DNA of 64,000 nt from JAGVSR01 sp031413815. GTDB taxonomy: Bacteria; Pseudomonadota; Alphaproteobacteria; Rhizobiales; Hyphomicrobiaceae. A program made the position numbers and the translations under genes. Below, piece by piece: positions 25,399 to 34,836 of the stretch. Where the stretch lies: positions 1 through 64,000 of the forward strand of contig JANOFU010000075.1 of the NCBI GenBank assembly GCA_031413815.1, read 5' to 3'. The notes beneath the pieces are model-generated. The model saw nothing but the letters and a program-made list of their open reading frames with translations, was not told the origin of the DNA and ran no database searches. The stretch's first letter is position 1; every line of letters begins with the position of its first letter.

Positions 25399-26125
25399 TC
25401 TGACCCTCTGCCTCTCTCAATTTAGGGCAACGATCCGCCGGACTGAACCGGCGTTAATCTTTCAACCCCAACTCCGCTCCCGGCTCAAGGTCCCGAGTTT
25501 ACACGGCTTTGGTTTCCTGAAGGTTGCGCTCATCCCAACGATTTGCAAGACCCGCGCACCCGCATGGTTGTCAGCCGTTACCCAATTTCCACACTCAACA
25601 ATTAGCGAATAGTGAATACCCCATGTGATCCGATGTCTTTGAGCCCCCGAAATATGGCTCGACCGCGGCGGCATTGGGTGTTTCCCACAGGCTCCGCAAT
25701 AAAGGGCACCGCGCCTGAACGGGCGATGAATTGCATCGTGATTTCTGGTGTTTGGCCAGTGATTTTGTAGCGAATAGACACTCTTTTAGCTGTTCACAGA
25801 AACAGAGAGTCATCAGTGTTGATCGCGACACCGCAGTGAACGCAGGACGGCCGAGAGGGCAGTTAAGCACTGAGAGCGACTGGCGCTCCGGCGGCTTTGG
25901 AAACGCACGACACGTTGTCGCAAGATGGGTGCCGCCAGTGGATCGGGAACCACCGCCGTGCCGGAAAAGATCAAACCACCCGCATTCGCGACGCTTTTCG
26001 TCCGGCTGATTCGCGTGCCCCCTTTATGGAACGAGCCAGAGATTACGACGTCCAACGTGCCATTCTCCTTGCATTGAGGCGGCCGTCAGCCGACGACGGA
26101 AACGCTTCCTTCTTTGGTTGGACCC
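25399..26125. other. Gene-poor stretch
   Basis: About 730 bp in which no frame looks like a gene: the available ORFs are short, overlap each other on both strands, and have no clear ribosome site or recognisable domain. It is less GC-rich in places than its surroundings. It could be a decayed gene or insertion remnant, but nothing identifies it. Confidence 0.5.
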
Positions 26126-26314
26126 ATGCGCCGCCGTCCCACCCTCCGCACCGTCATCACGGTCCTCCTCGTCGCGTGGTGCACCGTCATGGCCGCGTGG
26201 GGCGTCGCCGCGACCCGTTGCAACCAATCAGGCGGACACTTCAAGGCGTGGACGTGGACCTGCCTCCCGCCACTTCCGCCGCCCATTCTGGAACGCGGCA
26301 TCAAGCGCATTTAA
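26126..26314 (+). CDS. Small membrane-anchored or secreted protein (62 aa), function unknown
   Basis: From ATG 26126: MRRRPTLRTVITVLLVAWCTVMAAWGVA, a basic start and one hydrophobic helix (signal or anchor), then a short tail with two cysteines (TRCNQSGGHF and TWTCLPP) and a proline-rich end closing in ERGIKRI. The layout resembles small exported proteins that are common but uncharacterised in Hyphomicrobiales. It precedes purB by 130 bp on the same strand. No function can be assigned. Confidence 0.5.
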   Translation: MRRRPTLRTVITVLLVAWCTVMAAWGVAATRCNQSGGHFKAWTWTCLPPLPPPILERGIKRI

Positions 26315-26444
26315 GGGGGGCTCTGGTCCGCTCCGCGCTCAGCGATCTTGCAGACCCCTGCCCCCGCACCGCATTGAACCGCGCGCCTGGCTTTGCTAGG
26401 GCTCACCGACCGTCGGCATCGCGCCGGCCAGTCAAGAGGCTCCG

Positions 26445-27746
26445 ATGATCCCCCGTTATTCCCGCCCTGAAATGGTTCGCATCTGGGAGCCAGACACCCG
26501 CTACCGGATCTGGTTCGAGATTGAGAGCCACGCCGCCACCGCCATGGCCAACCTTGGCATGATCCCGAAAGAGGCCGCCGACGTCATCTGGAAGAAGGGC
26601 TCTAAGGCCAAGTTCGAGGTCGCGCGCATTGACGCCATCGAGCAGGTCACCAAGCACGACGTCATCGCGTTCCTGACGCACCTTGCTGAGATTGTTGGCC
26701 CCGAAGCCCGCTTCGTCCATCAGGGGATGACGTCGTCCGACGTGCTCGACACAACTCTCAACGTGCAGCTCGTGCGCGCCGCAGACATTCTCATCGCCGA
26801 TCTCGACCGCCTGCTTGAAGCGCTCAAATTGCGTGCGTTCGAACACCGGCTGACGCCAACCATCGGCCGCAGCCACGGCATCCACGCAGAACCGACAACC
26901 TTCGGCTTAAAGCTTGCCTGCGCCTATGCCGAGTTCTCGCGCGCCAAAGCTCGCATGATTGCCGCCAAAGAAGAAGTCTCGACGTGTGCGATCTCCGGCG
27001 CCGTCGGCACGTTTGCCAATATCGATCCGCGCGTTGAGGCTTTCGTCGCCGAACGCATGGGCCTGCGCCCCGAACCTGTTTCGACGCAGGTCGTCCCCCG
27101 CGACCGGCACGCCATGTATTTCGCTGTGCTCGGCGTCATTGCGTCGTCGGTTGAACGCCTCGCAACCGAAGTGCGTCACTTGCAGCGCACCGAAGTGCTG
27201 GAGGCCGAGGAGTTCTTTTCGCCGGGCCAAAAGGGCTCCTCGGCAATGCCCCACAAGCGCAATCCGGTGCTGGCGGAAAACCTAACGGGCCTCGCCCGCC
27301 TCGTTCGCGGTTATGCCATGCCCGCCATGGAAAACGTGGCGCTATGGCACGAGCGCGATATCTCGCACTCCTCGGTCGAGCGTATGATCGGGCCTGACGC
27401 AACTGTGACGCTCGATTTCGCGCTCAACCGCTTGGCGGGCGTGGTCGAGAAGCTCGTGATCTATCCCGACACCATGAAAAAGAACCTCGACAAACTGGGC
27501 GGCCTGCACAATTCCCAGCGCGTGTTGCTGGCACTCACCCAAGCGGGCGTGTCACGCGAGGACGCCTACACCATGGTCCAGCGGAATGCGATGAAGACCT
27601 GGGAAGACGGCAAAGACTTCCTGACCGAACTCAAAGCCGACAAGCAGGTGACGGCGAAAGTTCCTGCCAAAGAGCTCGAGACGATGTTCGACCTCGGCTA
27701 CCACTTCAAGCACGTCGATACGATTTTCGATCGGGTGTTTGGGTAG
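26445..27746 (+). CDS. purB: Adenylosuccinate lyase
   Basis: Cleaves SAICAR to AICAR and adenylosuccinate to AMP, so acts twice in purine synthesis. Homotetrameric cytoplasmic enzyme of the fumarase/aspartase superfamily. The 433-residue chain has HQGMTSSDVLDT (92-103), H144 in GRSHGIHAEP, and the signature GSSAMPHKRNP at 264-274 on the flexible loop. Start ATG 26445. It is about 10 kb from purC and purSQL in this window, whereas in several relatives purB lies closer to them. Confidence 0.96.
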   Translation: MIPRYSRPEMVRIWEPDTRYRIWFEIESHAATAMANLGMIPKEAADVIWKKGSKAKFEVARIDAIEQVTKHDVIAFLTHLAEIVGPEARFVHQGMTSSDVLDTTLNVQLVRAADILIADLDRLLEALKLRAFEHRLTPTIGRSHGIHAEPTTFGLKLACAYAEFSRAKARMIAAKEEVSTCAISGAVGTFANIDPRVEAFVAERMGLRPEPVSTQVVPRDRHAMYFAVLGVIASSVERLATEVRHLQRTEVLEAEEFFSPGQKGSSAMPHKRNPVLAENLTGLARLVRGYAMPAMENVALWHERDISHSSVERMIGPDATVTLDFALNRLAGVVEKLVIYPDTMKKNLDKLGGLHNSQRVLLALTQAGVSREDAYTMVQRNAMKTWEDGKDFLTELKADKQVTAKVPAKELETMFDLGYHFKHVDTIFDRVFG

Positions 27747-27800
27747 CGTTCGGGCCTGAGGGCTCTTGGCTCCGGATACGGTTTGACCTATCATTTTACG

Positions 27801-28403
27801 ATGACAGGGTTCTCGGAAACGACCGCGCCGCCCTACGAACCGCCCATCACCAAGGCGGAGTTCTACGCGTGGGTTGAGCGCCAACCGCAAGGCCGGTTCG
27901 AGCTGAAGGATGGCCGCATCGTGCAGCAGATGACCGGGGCCACCAAAGCGCACAACCGGATCGTCAGTAATTTCATTTTTGCGTTGGGAGCACGTCTCGA
28001 CCGTGACATCTGGTCCATCACGGCGAGCGATCTGGCCGTCGAAATCGGCGATGACATTCGCTACCCCGATCTGGTGGTCGAGCGCCTGGATTCGCCCGGC
28101 CCGCCTCTGACAGCTGAACACGCGGTTGTGCTGCTGGAGGTACTATCGCCATCATCGGTCAAAACCGACAGACAGGAGAAGGCCGCGGAATACACAAGCC
28201 TGGCCTCACTTGGCGCGTACATCATCGCCAGTCAGGACGAGGCCAAGTGTTGGCTCTGGCAGCGCGATAGAGCTACTCACGCATTTCCGGCGCAGCCGGT
28301 TGAAGTCACAGGACAGACGGCCATGATCACGCTGGACGGGCTCGGAGTTTCGCTGCCACTTGCGGAACTCTTCCGCGGGGTCCTAACAGCCAAAGGCGCT
28401 TAG
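27801..28403 (+). CDS. Uma2/DUF820 family protein (PD-(D/E)XK nuclease fold)
   Basis: A 200-residue protein of the Uma2 (DUF820) family, which has a restriction-endonuclease-like fold and unknown biological targets. Family features: PPITKAEFYAWVERQPQGRFELKDGRIV, HNRIVSNFIFALGARL, and the putative catalytic core YPDLVVE followed by VVLLEVLSPSSVKTDRQEKAAEYTS (D...E-x-L). ATG 27801 is preferred to TTG 27783. A single copy between purB and a two-component system. It could be a mobile or selfish gene; activity is not known. Confidence 0.82.
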   Translation: MTGFSETTAPPYEPPITKAEFYAWVERQPQGRFELKDGRIVQQMTGATKAHNRIVSNFIFALGARLDRDIWSITASDLAVEIGDDIRYPDLVVERLDSPGPPLTAEHAVVLLEVLSPSSVKTDRQEKAAEYTSLASLGAYIIASQDEAKCWLWQRDRATHAFPAQPVEVTGQTAMITLDGLGVSLPLAELFRGVLTAKGA

Positions 28404-28445
28404 CAGCCGGTCCCGACACGGTAAAGCTCCTTACGCTTAGGCCGG

Positions 28446-28976
28446 TCACGCCTTCGTCAGAGAGTTCATTGCCATCCGGTGCTTGCGCTTCGACGTCAGG
28501 ATGCTGGCGATGCTGCGTAGCTGATCGGGCCAGACGGGTTTGGACATATAAGTCAGCTTCTCAGCTGGACCCGCCACTTCCAGGAAGTCCTCGTAGGTGA
28601 AGTCCGAATAGCCTGTGACGATCACAATATGGACATTGGGATCGATCTTGCGGATCCGCTCAGCCGCTTCGTATCCGTCGATGCCGGGCGGCATGCGCAC
28701 GTCGAGGAAGATCGCCGAGTACGCGTCGCCGTCGTCGATCGCCCATTGCACTGTGTGTACAGCGTCAAGGCCCTGATCGACAAACGTGACGCGCCAATCC
28801 TGCTCAGGCTCATCGGTGGCCTGTTCACCGAACAGCTCTGTCTCCAGAGCGTCGAGCCCAAACATGTTATGGATGGTCCGCCGGTCCTTCGTCGTTTCGA
28901 GAACGAGCCGGTAGGCAGCGATGACGCCCAGGTCATCGTCCACAACCAGCAGCCGGGGTGACGTCTTCGGCAGCAT
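28446..28976 (-). CDS. Stand-alone receiver-domain response regulator with a long insertion
   Basis: A 176-residue CheY-like receiver without an output domain. D13-D14-D15 in LLVVDDD and phosphoacceptor D92 in AIFLDVRMPPG are present; VIVTGYSD and the lysine in YMSKPVWPDQL complete the active site. Between the first strand and the D92 strand is an extra segment of roughly 40 residues (ETTKDRRTIHNMFGLDALETELFGEQATDE and on), not found in ordinary receivers. Its ATG overlaps the kinase stop (TAATG), so the pair is translationally coupled. The frame is open upstream, but MLPKTSPRLLVVDDD is the natural start. Confidence 0.85.
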   Translation of the reverse strand: MLPKTSPRLLVVDDDLGVIAAYRLVLETTKDRRTIHNMFGLDALETELFGEQATDEPEQDWRVTFVDQGLDAVHTVQWAIDDGDAYSAIFLDVRMPPGIDGYEAAERIRKIDPNVHIVIVTGYSDFTYEDFLEVAGPAEKLTYMSKPVWPDQLRSIASILTSKRKHRMAMNSLTKA

Positions 28977-30817
28977 TAGGCAGCCTCCTCTATCGTCGAC
29001 GCAACGGCTGGCAAGCAAACAACAAGAGTTGTTCCTGTGCCTGGGCCTGCGCTTTCTGCGTGAATGGTTCCGCCGAGCAGCTTGACGGCATTGGCGCACC
29101 AATGCAGTCCAAGCCCGCCCGACCGGCCGGTGCGCGAGCTGATGCCGCGCTGGAAGATGGTCTTGAGACGGTCTGGCCCCACGCCTTCGCCGTTGTCCTT
29201 GATCGCGATACTTATCAAAGCGCCTACAACATCAGTCCGCAAAGACACGTCGATGCGGCCCCGGCGGGTGTCTGGCTCCATGGCTTCGAGCGCGTTGACA
29301 AAGATGTTGGTGATGATCTGCCGGAGGATCACGTCGTTGGCCAAAACGGTGGCTGTGGTCTTGGGAAGCACCACTTCGGCATCTTGAGAGCGCGTTCCGA
29401 CGGAAGACTTTGAGACGTCCTGCAACAAGGTCAGGACGTCCACAGGCCCGATCTCGGTCTTGTGATGGGCATAGCGTTCGAATTCCGCAACCATCGCCAG
29501 CACCGATTGCCCGGCCGTATTGATTTCTCCAGTCAATGCACGGGTTTGATTAGCCGCCTCAGAAAAGCGCTGCGAACTTCCCAACAGGAATGCATTGAGC
29601 TTCTCGCGCCGTTCCGGAGGCGTGTCGCTGTTGGCGCATTCCGCGCTGGCCGTCGCGACGTTTTTTATCCACGCGGCATCGAATAACTTCTCGATCTGCC
29701 ATGTCATGCTGGCGACGGGCACGAGCCCGTTGCGCACGTTGTGCAATGTCCCGGCTGCCCACTCGGACAACCCAGTCATATACGCACTATCGGCAAGAGC
29801 ATCGCGCAGGTGATTGACCTGGTTGGCCATCCCGTTGAAGGCGCGCGCGAGGTCGCCAATTTCATCGCTGCCGTCGCTGCCCCCGGCCAAACGAATGCGT
29901 CCGCTGCTGCCGGCCACCACGATATGGTTCTTAAGCTCTTCGATCCGGCGGATGACCCCGCGGTTGAGGAACCACCACAAGACCGCTGTGACCATTACGC
30001 CAACCACGATCATCATGCCCATCGCCGACCGGACGGCCGCGGCACCCGCAAGACTGACATCGCGGGGCGTTTTGGCGGTCAGCATCACCAGCGGTTTGCC
30101 TGACAAGTCATTGATCACAGAAACCGTCTCGACCGCCGCCGGTGTCGTCGTGAGTTTGAGGGCCGGGGTCCCTTCTGCCGCGCCCTTGGCAAGGTCGTCG
30201 AACTGAAATTCAACTCCCGTTAGATCTCGCACCTCCTGAGGATCGAGCAACTTGGCGGCGATAACCTTGCCCATCATCTGGCCTGTCCGGTCACTCCTTT
30301 GGATGGGCGCAACGGCCACCAAGACGAGACCACGGGACGTGCGAACGAGCCCGCCCTTGGCCAAGTGCGTTGGGTCGCCTTCAAGGACGGGATGGCGGGT
30401 ATTAAAGTCTGCGAGATCCTTGACCAGATCGACGATCGGTTCCTGCGTCTCCAGATCGTAAGCCACGCCCCACGTCACGCTGCCTGACAGGTCGTAGAAC
30501 ACGAGCGCATTGACGCCGAGGTTCTCAACGGCTTTGGCTTCCGGGGTCAGATTGGACGCAATGAACTCATCCGAACCGATGCCCTGCATGAAATTGTAGG
30601 TCTCGTCCCAGTAGCTGTAGTCTTGCGCCGCAGTTCTAAGCTTGTCTGTTGCCGCCTCAAGCGCGCCAGTGATGCGCTCGTGATTCATCTCCGCTGTATT
30701 GCGCTCGATTTCGTCGAACTTCGGTTGAATGGTCGACTGCATGACGCCCAGAATGGCCATCGTGCCACCAGCCAATGCCAGGGACAGAACCGTGTTGAGC
30801 TTTGACGCGATGCGCAT
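28976..30817 (-). CDS. CHASE4-HAMP sensor histidine kinase with an atypical H-box
   Basis: Membrane sensor kinase of 613 residues. TM1 at about 10-28, a periplasmic CHASE4-type domain (DYSYWDETYNF at 67-77), TM2 at about 265-285, HAMP to about 340, a dimerisation helix with H359 in AAGTLHNVRNGLVPV, then HATPase motifs VILRQIITNIFVNALEAM (N-box), DNGEGVG (G1) and GGLGLHWCANAVKLLGG (G2). The LHN-x-x-N form of the H-box differs from the common H-E-x-x-x-P. The ligand is unknown. Paired with the receiver protein downstream. Confidence 0.88.
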   Translation of the reverse strand: MRIASKLNTVLSLALAGGTMAILGVMQSTIQPKFDEIERNTAEMNHERITGALEAATDKLRTAAQDYSYWDETYNFMQGIGSDEFIASNLTPEAKAVENLGVNALVFYDLSGSVTWGVAYDLETQEPIVDLVKDLADFNTRHPVLEGDPTHLAKGGLVRTSRGLVLVAVAPIQRSDRTGQMMGKVIAAKLLDPQEVRDLTGVEFQFDDLAKGAAEGTPALKLTTTPAAVETVSVINDLSGKPLVMLTAKTPRDVSLAGAAAVRSAMGMMIVVGVMVTAVLWWFLNRGVIRRIEELKNHIVVAGSSGRIRLAGGSDGSDEIGDLARAFNGMANQVNHLRDALADSAYMTGLSEWAAGTLHNVRNGLVPVASMTWQIEKLFDAAWIKNVATASAECANSDTPPERREKLNAFLLGSSQRFSEAANQTRALTGEINTAGQSVLAMVAEFERYAHHKTEIGPVDVLTLLQDVSKSSVGTRSQDAEVVLPKTTATVLANDVILRQIITNIFVNALEAMEPDTRRGRIDVSLRTDVVGALISIAIKDNGEGVGPDRLKTIFQRGISSRTGRSGGLGLHWCANAVKLLGGTIHAESAGPGTGTTLVVCLPAVASTIEEAA

Positions 30818-31195
30818 TTCGCCCCCTGGCGAAGAGTTGAACTGGTGCCAAATGATGGGGGAAATGCTTTATTTTTGACTTACGAATTGAGCGCTGCGCC
30901 CTCCAACAGCTGCGCCTATGGTTTCAGCCCGCTTCGAAACCGTGCAGGATCGAAACAAAAGACGGCCCACGCAGCCGTTCAATTATGCCGATCTCGCCGT
31001 AATTAATGTGAATTTGGAAGCAACGTGGCCTGATTGAAGTCTTTCGATCCGTTATCAAACGGATTCTCAACTCTGCTGCGTACACGTCTCATCTTGGAAC
31101 ATCTGACCAAATTCATACGGCACGCTCTGTTCACACCGCTGTTCCAGGTGTAACCGCGGGTTGCAAGCCCTCACGATAGGGAGAGGGTTTAGCCG
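30818..31195. other. Intergenic region between the divergent kinase and SecY-like genes
   Basis: 378 bp with no gene. It must contain the leftward kinase promoter and the rightward promoter of the SecY-like gene. GAGAGGG at 31181-31187 is the ribosome site for GTG 31196. No clear operator or repeat seen. Confidence 0.5.
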
Positions 31196-32215
31196 GTGGA
31201 AACCATGACCATGACGACCCCCGCCCCAGCACCTTCGGGATCAGACCTCCCGCGTCTCATCCTCGTGACGCTGGCGGCTCTGGCCGCCGTCCGCATCGGC
31301 AGCCTCATTCCAATTCCTGGGATCGACACCCAGGCTCTCACGGGCCTGGGGACTGGAACGCAAACGACGGGGACCATTGAGCGGCTCTCGGTGTGCGCCC
31401 TCGGAGTGATCCCCCTGTTCAGCGCGCTGATCCTGGCGGAGCTGGGCAAGTTGGTCTTGCCGGCCGTGCGCTTCGATAGGGCGGTACTGCCAGTGGCCAT
31501 TATCTTTGCAATCTTTCAAGCGTCTGGCGTGGCCATCGCACTTCGAGACATGCCCAACTTTGTGCCGGAGCCGGGTCGCGACTTCCAGCTCACAACAACT
31601 GTCACACTTGTCGCGGGCGCTGCCTTTTCGATTTGGTTGGCTCAAGTGATCACGCGACAGGGCTTGGGCAACGGCGTTTGGTGGCTGTTTATGCTGCCGC
31701 AGGTCGTAGCCTTGCCCGGGTTGCTGAGCGCACTCTCCGAGGCACACCGGACCGGGCCCATTTCATCAGCAGTCTTGCTGCTCACGCTCGCAGTCACGGT
31801 CGCGATTATCGCCGCCGTTTCGATGGTGCTGCGCTCGGACACTGCAGATGGGTCCGCGGGTGGCGCAGATCTATTATGGCCGCCAATCCTTGGATCATCG
31901 CTCGCCGCTTACCTTGCTGTGCCCGGCTTGGTGTTCGCGCCGTCCTCGTTAAGCGAAACTTGGCTTCAGACCTTATCTCCAGGTAAGCCCGCGGTCCTCG
32001 CGGTCATGGCCCTTCTGGTGGCCGCAATTGCGCTGGTCTATGCCCGGCGGCACGGCCGCACCAATGCCGCCCTGCAAGGCGCTGTGCTGGCAGGCGCCGT
32101 TGTGGTCCCTGAAATCCTGATCACTCAGTTTGCAATGCCGTGGCTCTTATCGGGCCCGACGCTCGTTATTTTTACCGTGCATGCGTCCCCGCTCGTGCGC
32201 GCGGTCCGCTCCTAA
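31196..32215 (+). CDS. Short SecY-like membrane protein (SecY paralogue)
   Basis: A 339-residue polytopic membrane protein with the front signature of SecY: RIGSLIPIPGIDTQAL in the plug/TM1 region, then LSVCALGVIPLFSALILAELGKL in place of SecY's 'G.MPYI.ASII.QL', and VITRQGLGNG matching the 'ITE.GIGNG' loop. It is about 100 residues shorter than housekeeping SecY, and the C-terminal half that contacts SecA and ribosomes is poorly conserved by eye. No SecA2 or accessory Sec gene is adjacent. GTG 31196 has a good SD; ATG 31205 is an alternative. It is not the essential SecY, which sits in the ribosomal-protein operon. Confidence 0.7.
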   Translation: METMTMTTPAPAPSGSDLPRLILVTLAALAAVRIGSLIPIPGIDTQALTGLGTGTQTTGTIERLSVCALGVIPLFSALILAELGKLVLPAVRFDRAVLPVAIIFAIFQASGVAIALRDMPNFVPEPGRDFQLTTTVTLVAGAAFSIWLAQVITRQGLGNGVWWLFMLPQVVALPGLLSALSEAHRTGPISSAVLLLTLAVTVAIIAAVSMVLRSDTADGSAGGADLLWPPILGSSLAAYLAVPGLVFAPSSLSETWLQTLSPGKPAVLAVMALLVAAIALVYARRHGRTNAALQGAVLAGAVVVPEILITQFAMPWLLSGPTLVIFTVHASPLVRAVRS

Positions 32216-32262
32216 AAGTGGGGCACCACACTCCAAAGCGACCCCCCATGTCCACGACGCGC

Positions 32263-34014
32263 CTACCGGCACTTGTCCAATCCGGGCTCTTTGTCTGCCC
32301 ACTTTAATTGATGGGCAATGCGCTGTTGCATTTTACTTTGCCCGGGTTCGCTGAACTTGATCAACATGTCCCGTTTTCCCGATCGCACCAGTCCCATGAC
32401 AAGCGTCCTCGCTGAGGCACTTGAGATTCTCGGCGAATATAGAACGTCCGTCAAAACTGTCGTGACGTCGTCTGCATTCGGAGACGCCATGCGGCACAAT
32501 CCGGCAAGAGCTGGCTCGTAGCCCTCTTGCACGCCTGACTCAACAACGCGCTTCAACACAGCGACTCCGCCGGGATCGATCAGATCCCACCGCCGTAACA
32601 ATCCCCGCGCGTAGCGTGATTTGGCCGGGTCATCAAGAATGGCAAGAAATCGCGGCTTGTAGGCCTGCAGATCCGCAGCGGGCATCACTTCCATCAGATT
32701 GGTGACATGCCAGCGCACATGGTCGTTCACGGTCACAGGCGCTTCCATGCGCGCAACCAAATCAGGAAGCAATAGCCGCAGGGACTCAACGTGCCGGGAC
32801 GCACGCCGGTCAATCTGCACGTACTCCGTTAGGGCAAGTTGACGAAGTACCCCCCGTAGAACTTCGAGATCTTGGTCAGAAAGTGAGGGCTGATTGAGGA
32901 TCTCCTCGACGGTCGACCGGATAAAGCCACTCTCCGCTTGGGGCACGCTGGCGCCAGGACTATAGCCCCGCGTTAGGATGCGCAGCGCCGCCTCATGATC
33001 GATCCCCACATCTGGGAGAACATGGGCAACCTGCTTGCTGATAGCGCTGCCGTAGCGCCGCAGTAAAATTTGGCGCACCTCGGCGCTCTGCACGACAACC
33101 CGTTCGCCGGCGAAGGTCGGCGGTCCCATCCCCATGCTTCCGCAGCTACTAAATGCAACGTGGAACGGCTTAGTTGAAACATACCCTTCGATGGGCGTGC
33201 GCCGTTCACGGACTTCATAATCCGAGACGGCCTTCTCACGAACTTCAAGAGACGGACCGGTCAGCGTCACCATCCAATTGGAAAGGAGATCCCTTGAATT
33301 GCAACGGCTTTGCTGCCGGGCTTTGAGGCTGGCGTCGTGTCGAATGCTGACCGTGACATCTGCCGCGGACGCCTCGACCCGTTCTTCGACCAGGCACTCT
33401 CCCCGCGCAATGCGACCGTGGTACAAAGCCTCAGGTGACGTAAACGTTTCCGGGCAAGCCTCGCGGAGTTCAATACGGAAGGCCCAATATCGCGTCTCGG
33501 TCTTCAGCTTGCCGTCAACGCGCTTGGAGTCGTTCATGGACATGTAAATTGCATCCGCCCGGCCATTGAATAGAAGCTCTTGGCAGAGGTCGTGGCACAT
33601 CGGGCGGGCTTCGTTTGGATCGCTCCACCTGCCACGGCCCAGATTACCGCCACGCTGCCACTGGACGACTGGCAGGGAGAACGTGCGGGGCTCTAGAAGC
33701 GGGGGAAGCATGAGATCCGAAGCGAGGATCGGCGCGGCAAAAGCTTCAAGGCTCCGCATGCCCCGGTCATGCGGAAGGATGGCCACAGCCGCCACGACCG
33801 CGGCACCAACCAGGAGTGCCGGAATTCCATACCAACGCCAGCCAATCAGAACCGCTGGCGCTAATGCGAGGCCGTAGACAAACGCAGTGTTTGACACGAA
33901 CAGCAAAAGGCCCGGGATAATCAAAAACATCGACAGTATAAGGATGGTGGGGCTGGTGCTCAGGAACGCCAAGCCCGCGAGCACACTCATGATTGTGAGA
34001 TACAGCTTCAGCAT
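32263..34014 (-). CDS. Large membrane-anchored protein of unknown function (583 aa)
   Basis: Not recognised. The first 85 residues contain three or four hydrophobic helices (LYLTIMSVLAGLAFL, LILSMFLIIPGLLLFV, YGLALAPAVLIGW, LVGAAVVAAVAIL). A soluble region of about 500 residues follows, with several cysteines (MCHDLCQELL, ACPETF, SRCNSRDLL). The last 250 residues are rich in short helices, resembling HEAT-type solenoids. It converges on the SecY-like gene, 47 bp apart. No catalytic motif seen. Confidence 0.7.
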   Translation of the reverse strand: MLKLYLTIMSVLAGLAFLSTSPTILILSMFLIIPGLLLFVSNTAFVYGLALAPAVLIGWRWYGIPALLVGAAVVAAVAILPHDRGMRSLEAFAAPILASDLMLPPLLEPRTFSLPVVQWQRGGNLGRGRWSDPNEARPMCHDLCQELLFNGRADAIYMSMNDSKRVDGKLKTETRYWAFRIELREACPETFTSPEALYHGRIARGECLVEERVEASAADVTVSIRHDASLKARQQSRCNSRDLLSNWMVTLTGPSLEVREKAVSDYEVRERRTPIEGYVSTKPFHVAFSSCGSMGMGPPTFAGERVVVQSAEVRQILLRRYGSAISKQVAHVLPDVGIDHEAALRILTRGYSPGASVPQAESGFIRSTVEEILNQPSLSDQDLEVLRGVLRQLALTEYVQIDRRASRHVESLRLLLPDLVARMEAPVTVNDHVRWHVTNLMEVMPAADLQAYKPRFLAILDDPAKSRYARGLLRRWDLIDPGGVAVLKRVVESGVQEGYEPALAGLCRMASPNADDVTTVLTDVLYSPRISSASARTLVMGLVRSGKRDMLIKFSEPGQSKMQQRIAHQLKWADKEPGLDKCR

Positions 34015-34125
34015 GCCCGCGCCCCCGACTCGACTAGATGTCCCGGACCATGTTTCTCCCGAAAGACGAAAAAAGGCCTAATCCCCCGCTTCCCGCCTGG
34101 CACAAGCTCGGCTATCACCCCGCGG

Positions 34126-34710
34126 ATGAAAACATCTGAAGCCGATATTCTGATTGTTCCCGGCTGGTCCAGCTCCGGGCCCGACCACTGGCAGACGCGG
34201 TGGGAAAAGAACTTGAAAACCGCGCGCCGCGTCGAACAAGCCGATTGGTACAAGCCGGACAAAGACCAGTGGACGGCGCGGATTATCGAAGCGGTGGCGC
34301 AGAGCGTGCGCCCTGTTGTGCTGGTCGGTCACAGCCTCGGCGTCATGGCCATTGCGCACGCCGCGCCGAAGCTGGCGCGGCTCCCGGTAAAGCCCGCCGG
34401 CGCGTTTCTTGTAGCCCCTGCCGACGTCGATCACGCTGCGTCATGGCCCGTCACTCAGGGCGAGATTTTCAATGCCGCTGATGGAGACTTCGCGCCAGCA
34501 CCTATGTCGGCGCTGCCGTTTCCGTCTGCGCTTGTCGCCTCCGCCAACGACCCCTACTGCACGCTTGATCGCGCCCGCGTCTTGGCGACCGCGTGGGAGT
34601 CGGCGCTGATAGAATCCGGCGAAGTCGGCCACATCAACACCGCCAGCGGCCACGGTCCCTGGCCCGACGGCTTGCTAGCCTTTGGAGCGTTTTTGAAGCG
34701 GCTGGGGTAG
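34126..34710 (+). CDS. RBBP9/YdeN-type alpha/beta hydrolase
   Basis: A 194-residue serine hydrolase of the RBBP9/YdeN family. It opens with DILIVPGWSSSGPDHWQTRWE, typical of the family. The nucleophile elbow is VVLVGHSLGVMA, and the likely acid and histidine are in ASANDPYCT and ASGHGPWPDG. The natural substrate is unknown for most bacterial members. Its TAG stop is followed at once by a partial heptamer-type repeat (34711-34734). Confidence 0.88.
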   Translation: MKTSEADILIVPGWSSSGPDHWQTRWEKNLKTARRVEQADWYKPDKDQWTARIIEAVAQSVRPVVLVGHSLGVMAIAHAAPKLARLPVKPAGAFLVAPADVDHAASWPVTQGEIFNAADGDFAPAPMSALPFPSALVASANDPYCTLDRARVLATAWESALIESGEVGHINTASGHGPWPDGLLAFGAFLKRLG

Positions 34711-34734
34711 GGGGCAGTGAAGACCCTCTTGTAG
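34711..34734 (+). repeat. Partial copy of the heptamer element
   Basis: GGGGCAGTGAAGACCCTCTT directly follows the TAG of the hydrolase gene. It resembles the end of the heptamer array and its right flank at 35320-35345 (GTGGGCACTGAAGGGTACTC). Only one degenerate unit is present. Confidence 0.4.
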
Positions 34735-34836
34735 GCCCGGGTTAGACGGCCCGTATACTTGAAGTCGATTTCGCTGGCTCTCTCGCTGTAACCCAACACC
34801 TTCGTAACTGTGCGGCTCCGGATTGGAACCAAAGAG

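Noticed and set aside
25462..26055. Several 70-90-codon leftward ORFs
   Set aside because: They overlap one another and opposite-strand frames, lack ribosome sites and recognisable features; treated as non-coding.
30890..30960. tRNA-like stretch with TTCGAAACC
   Set aside because: The TTCGA box is present, but no acceptor stem, anticodon arm or proper spacing could be drawn around it.
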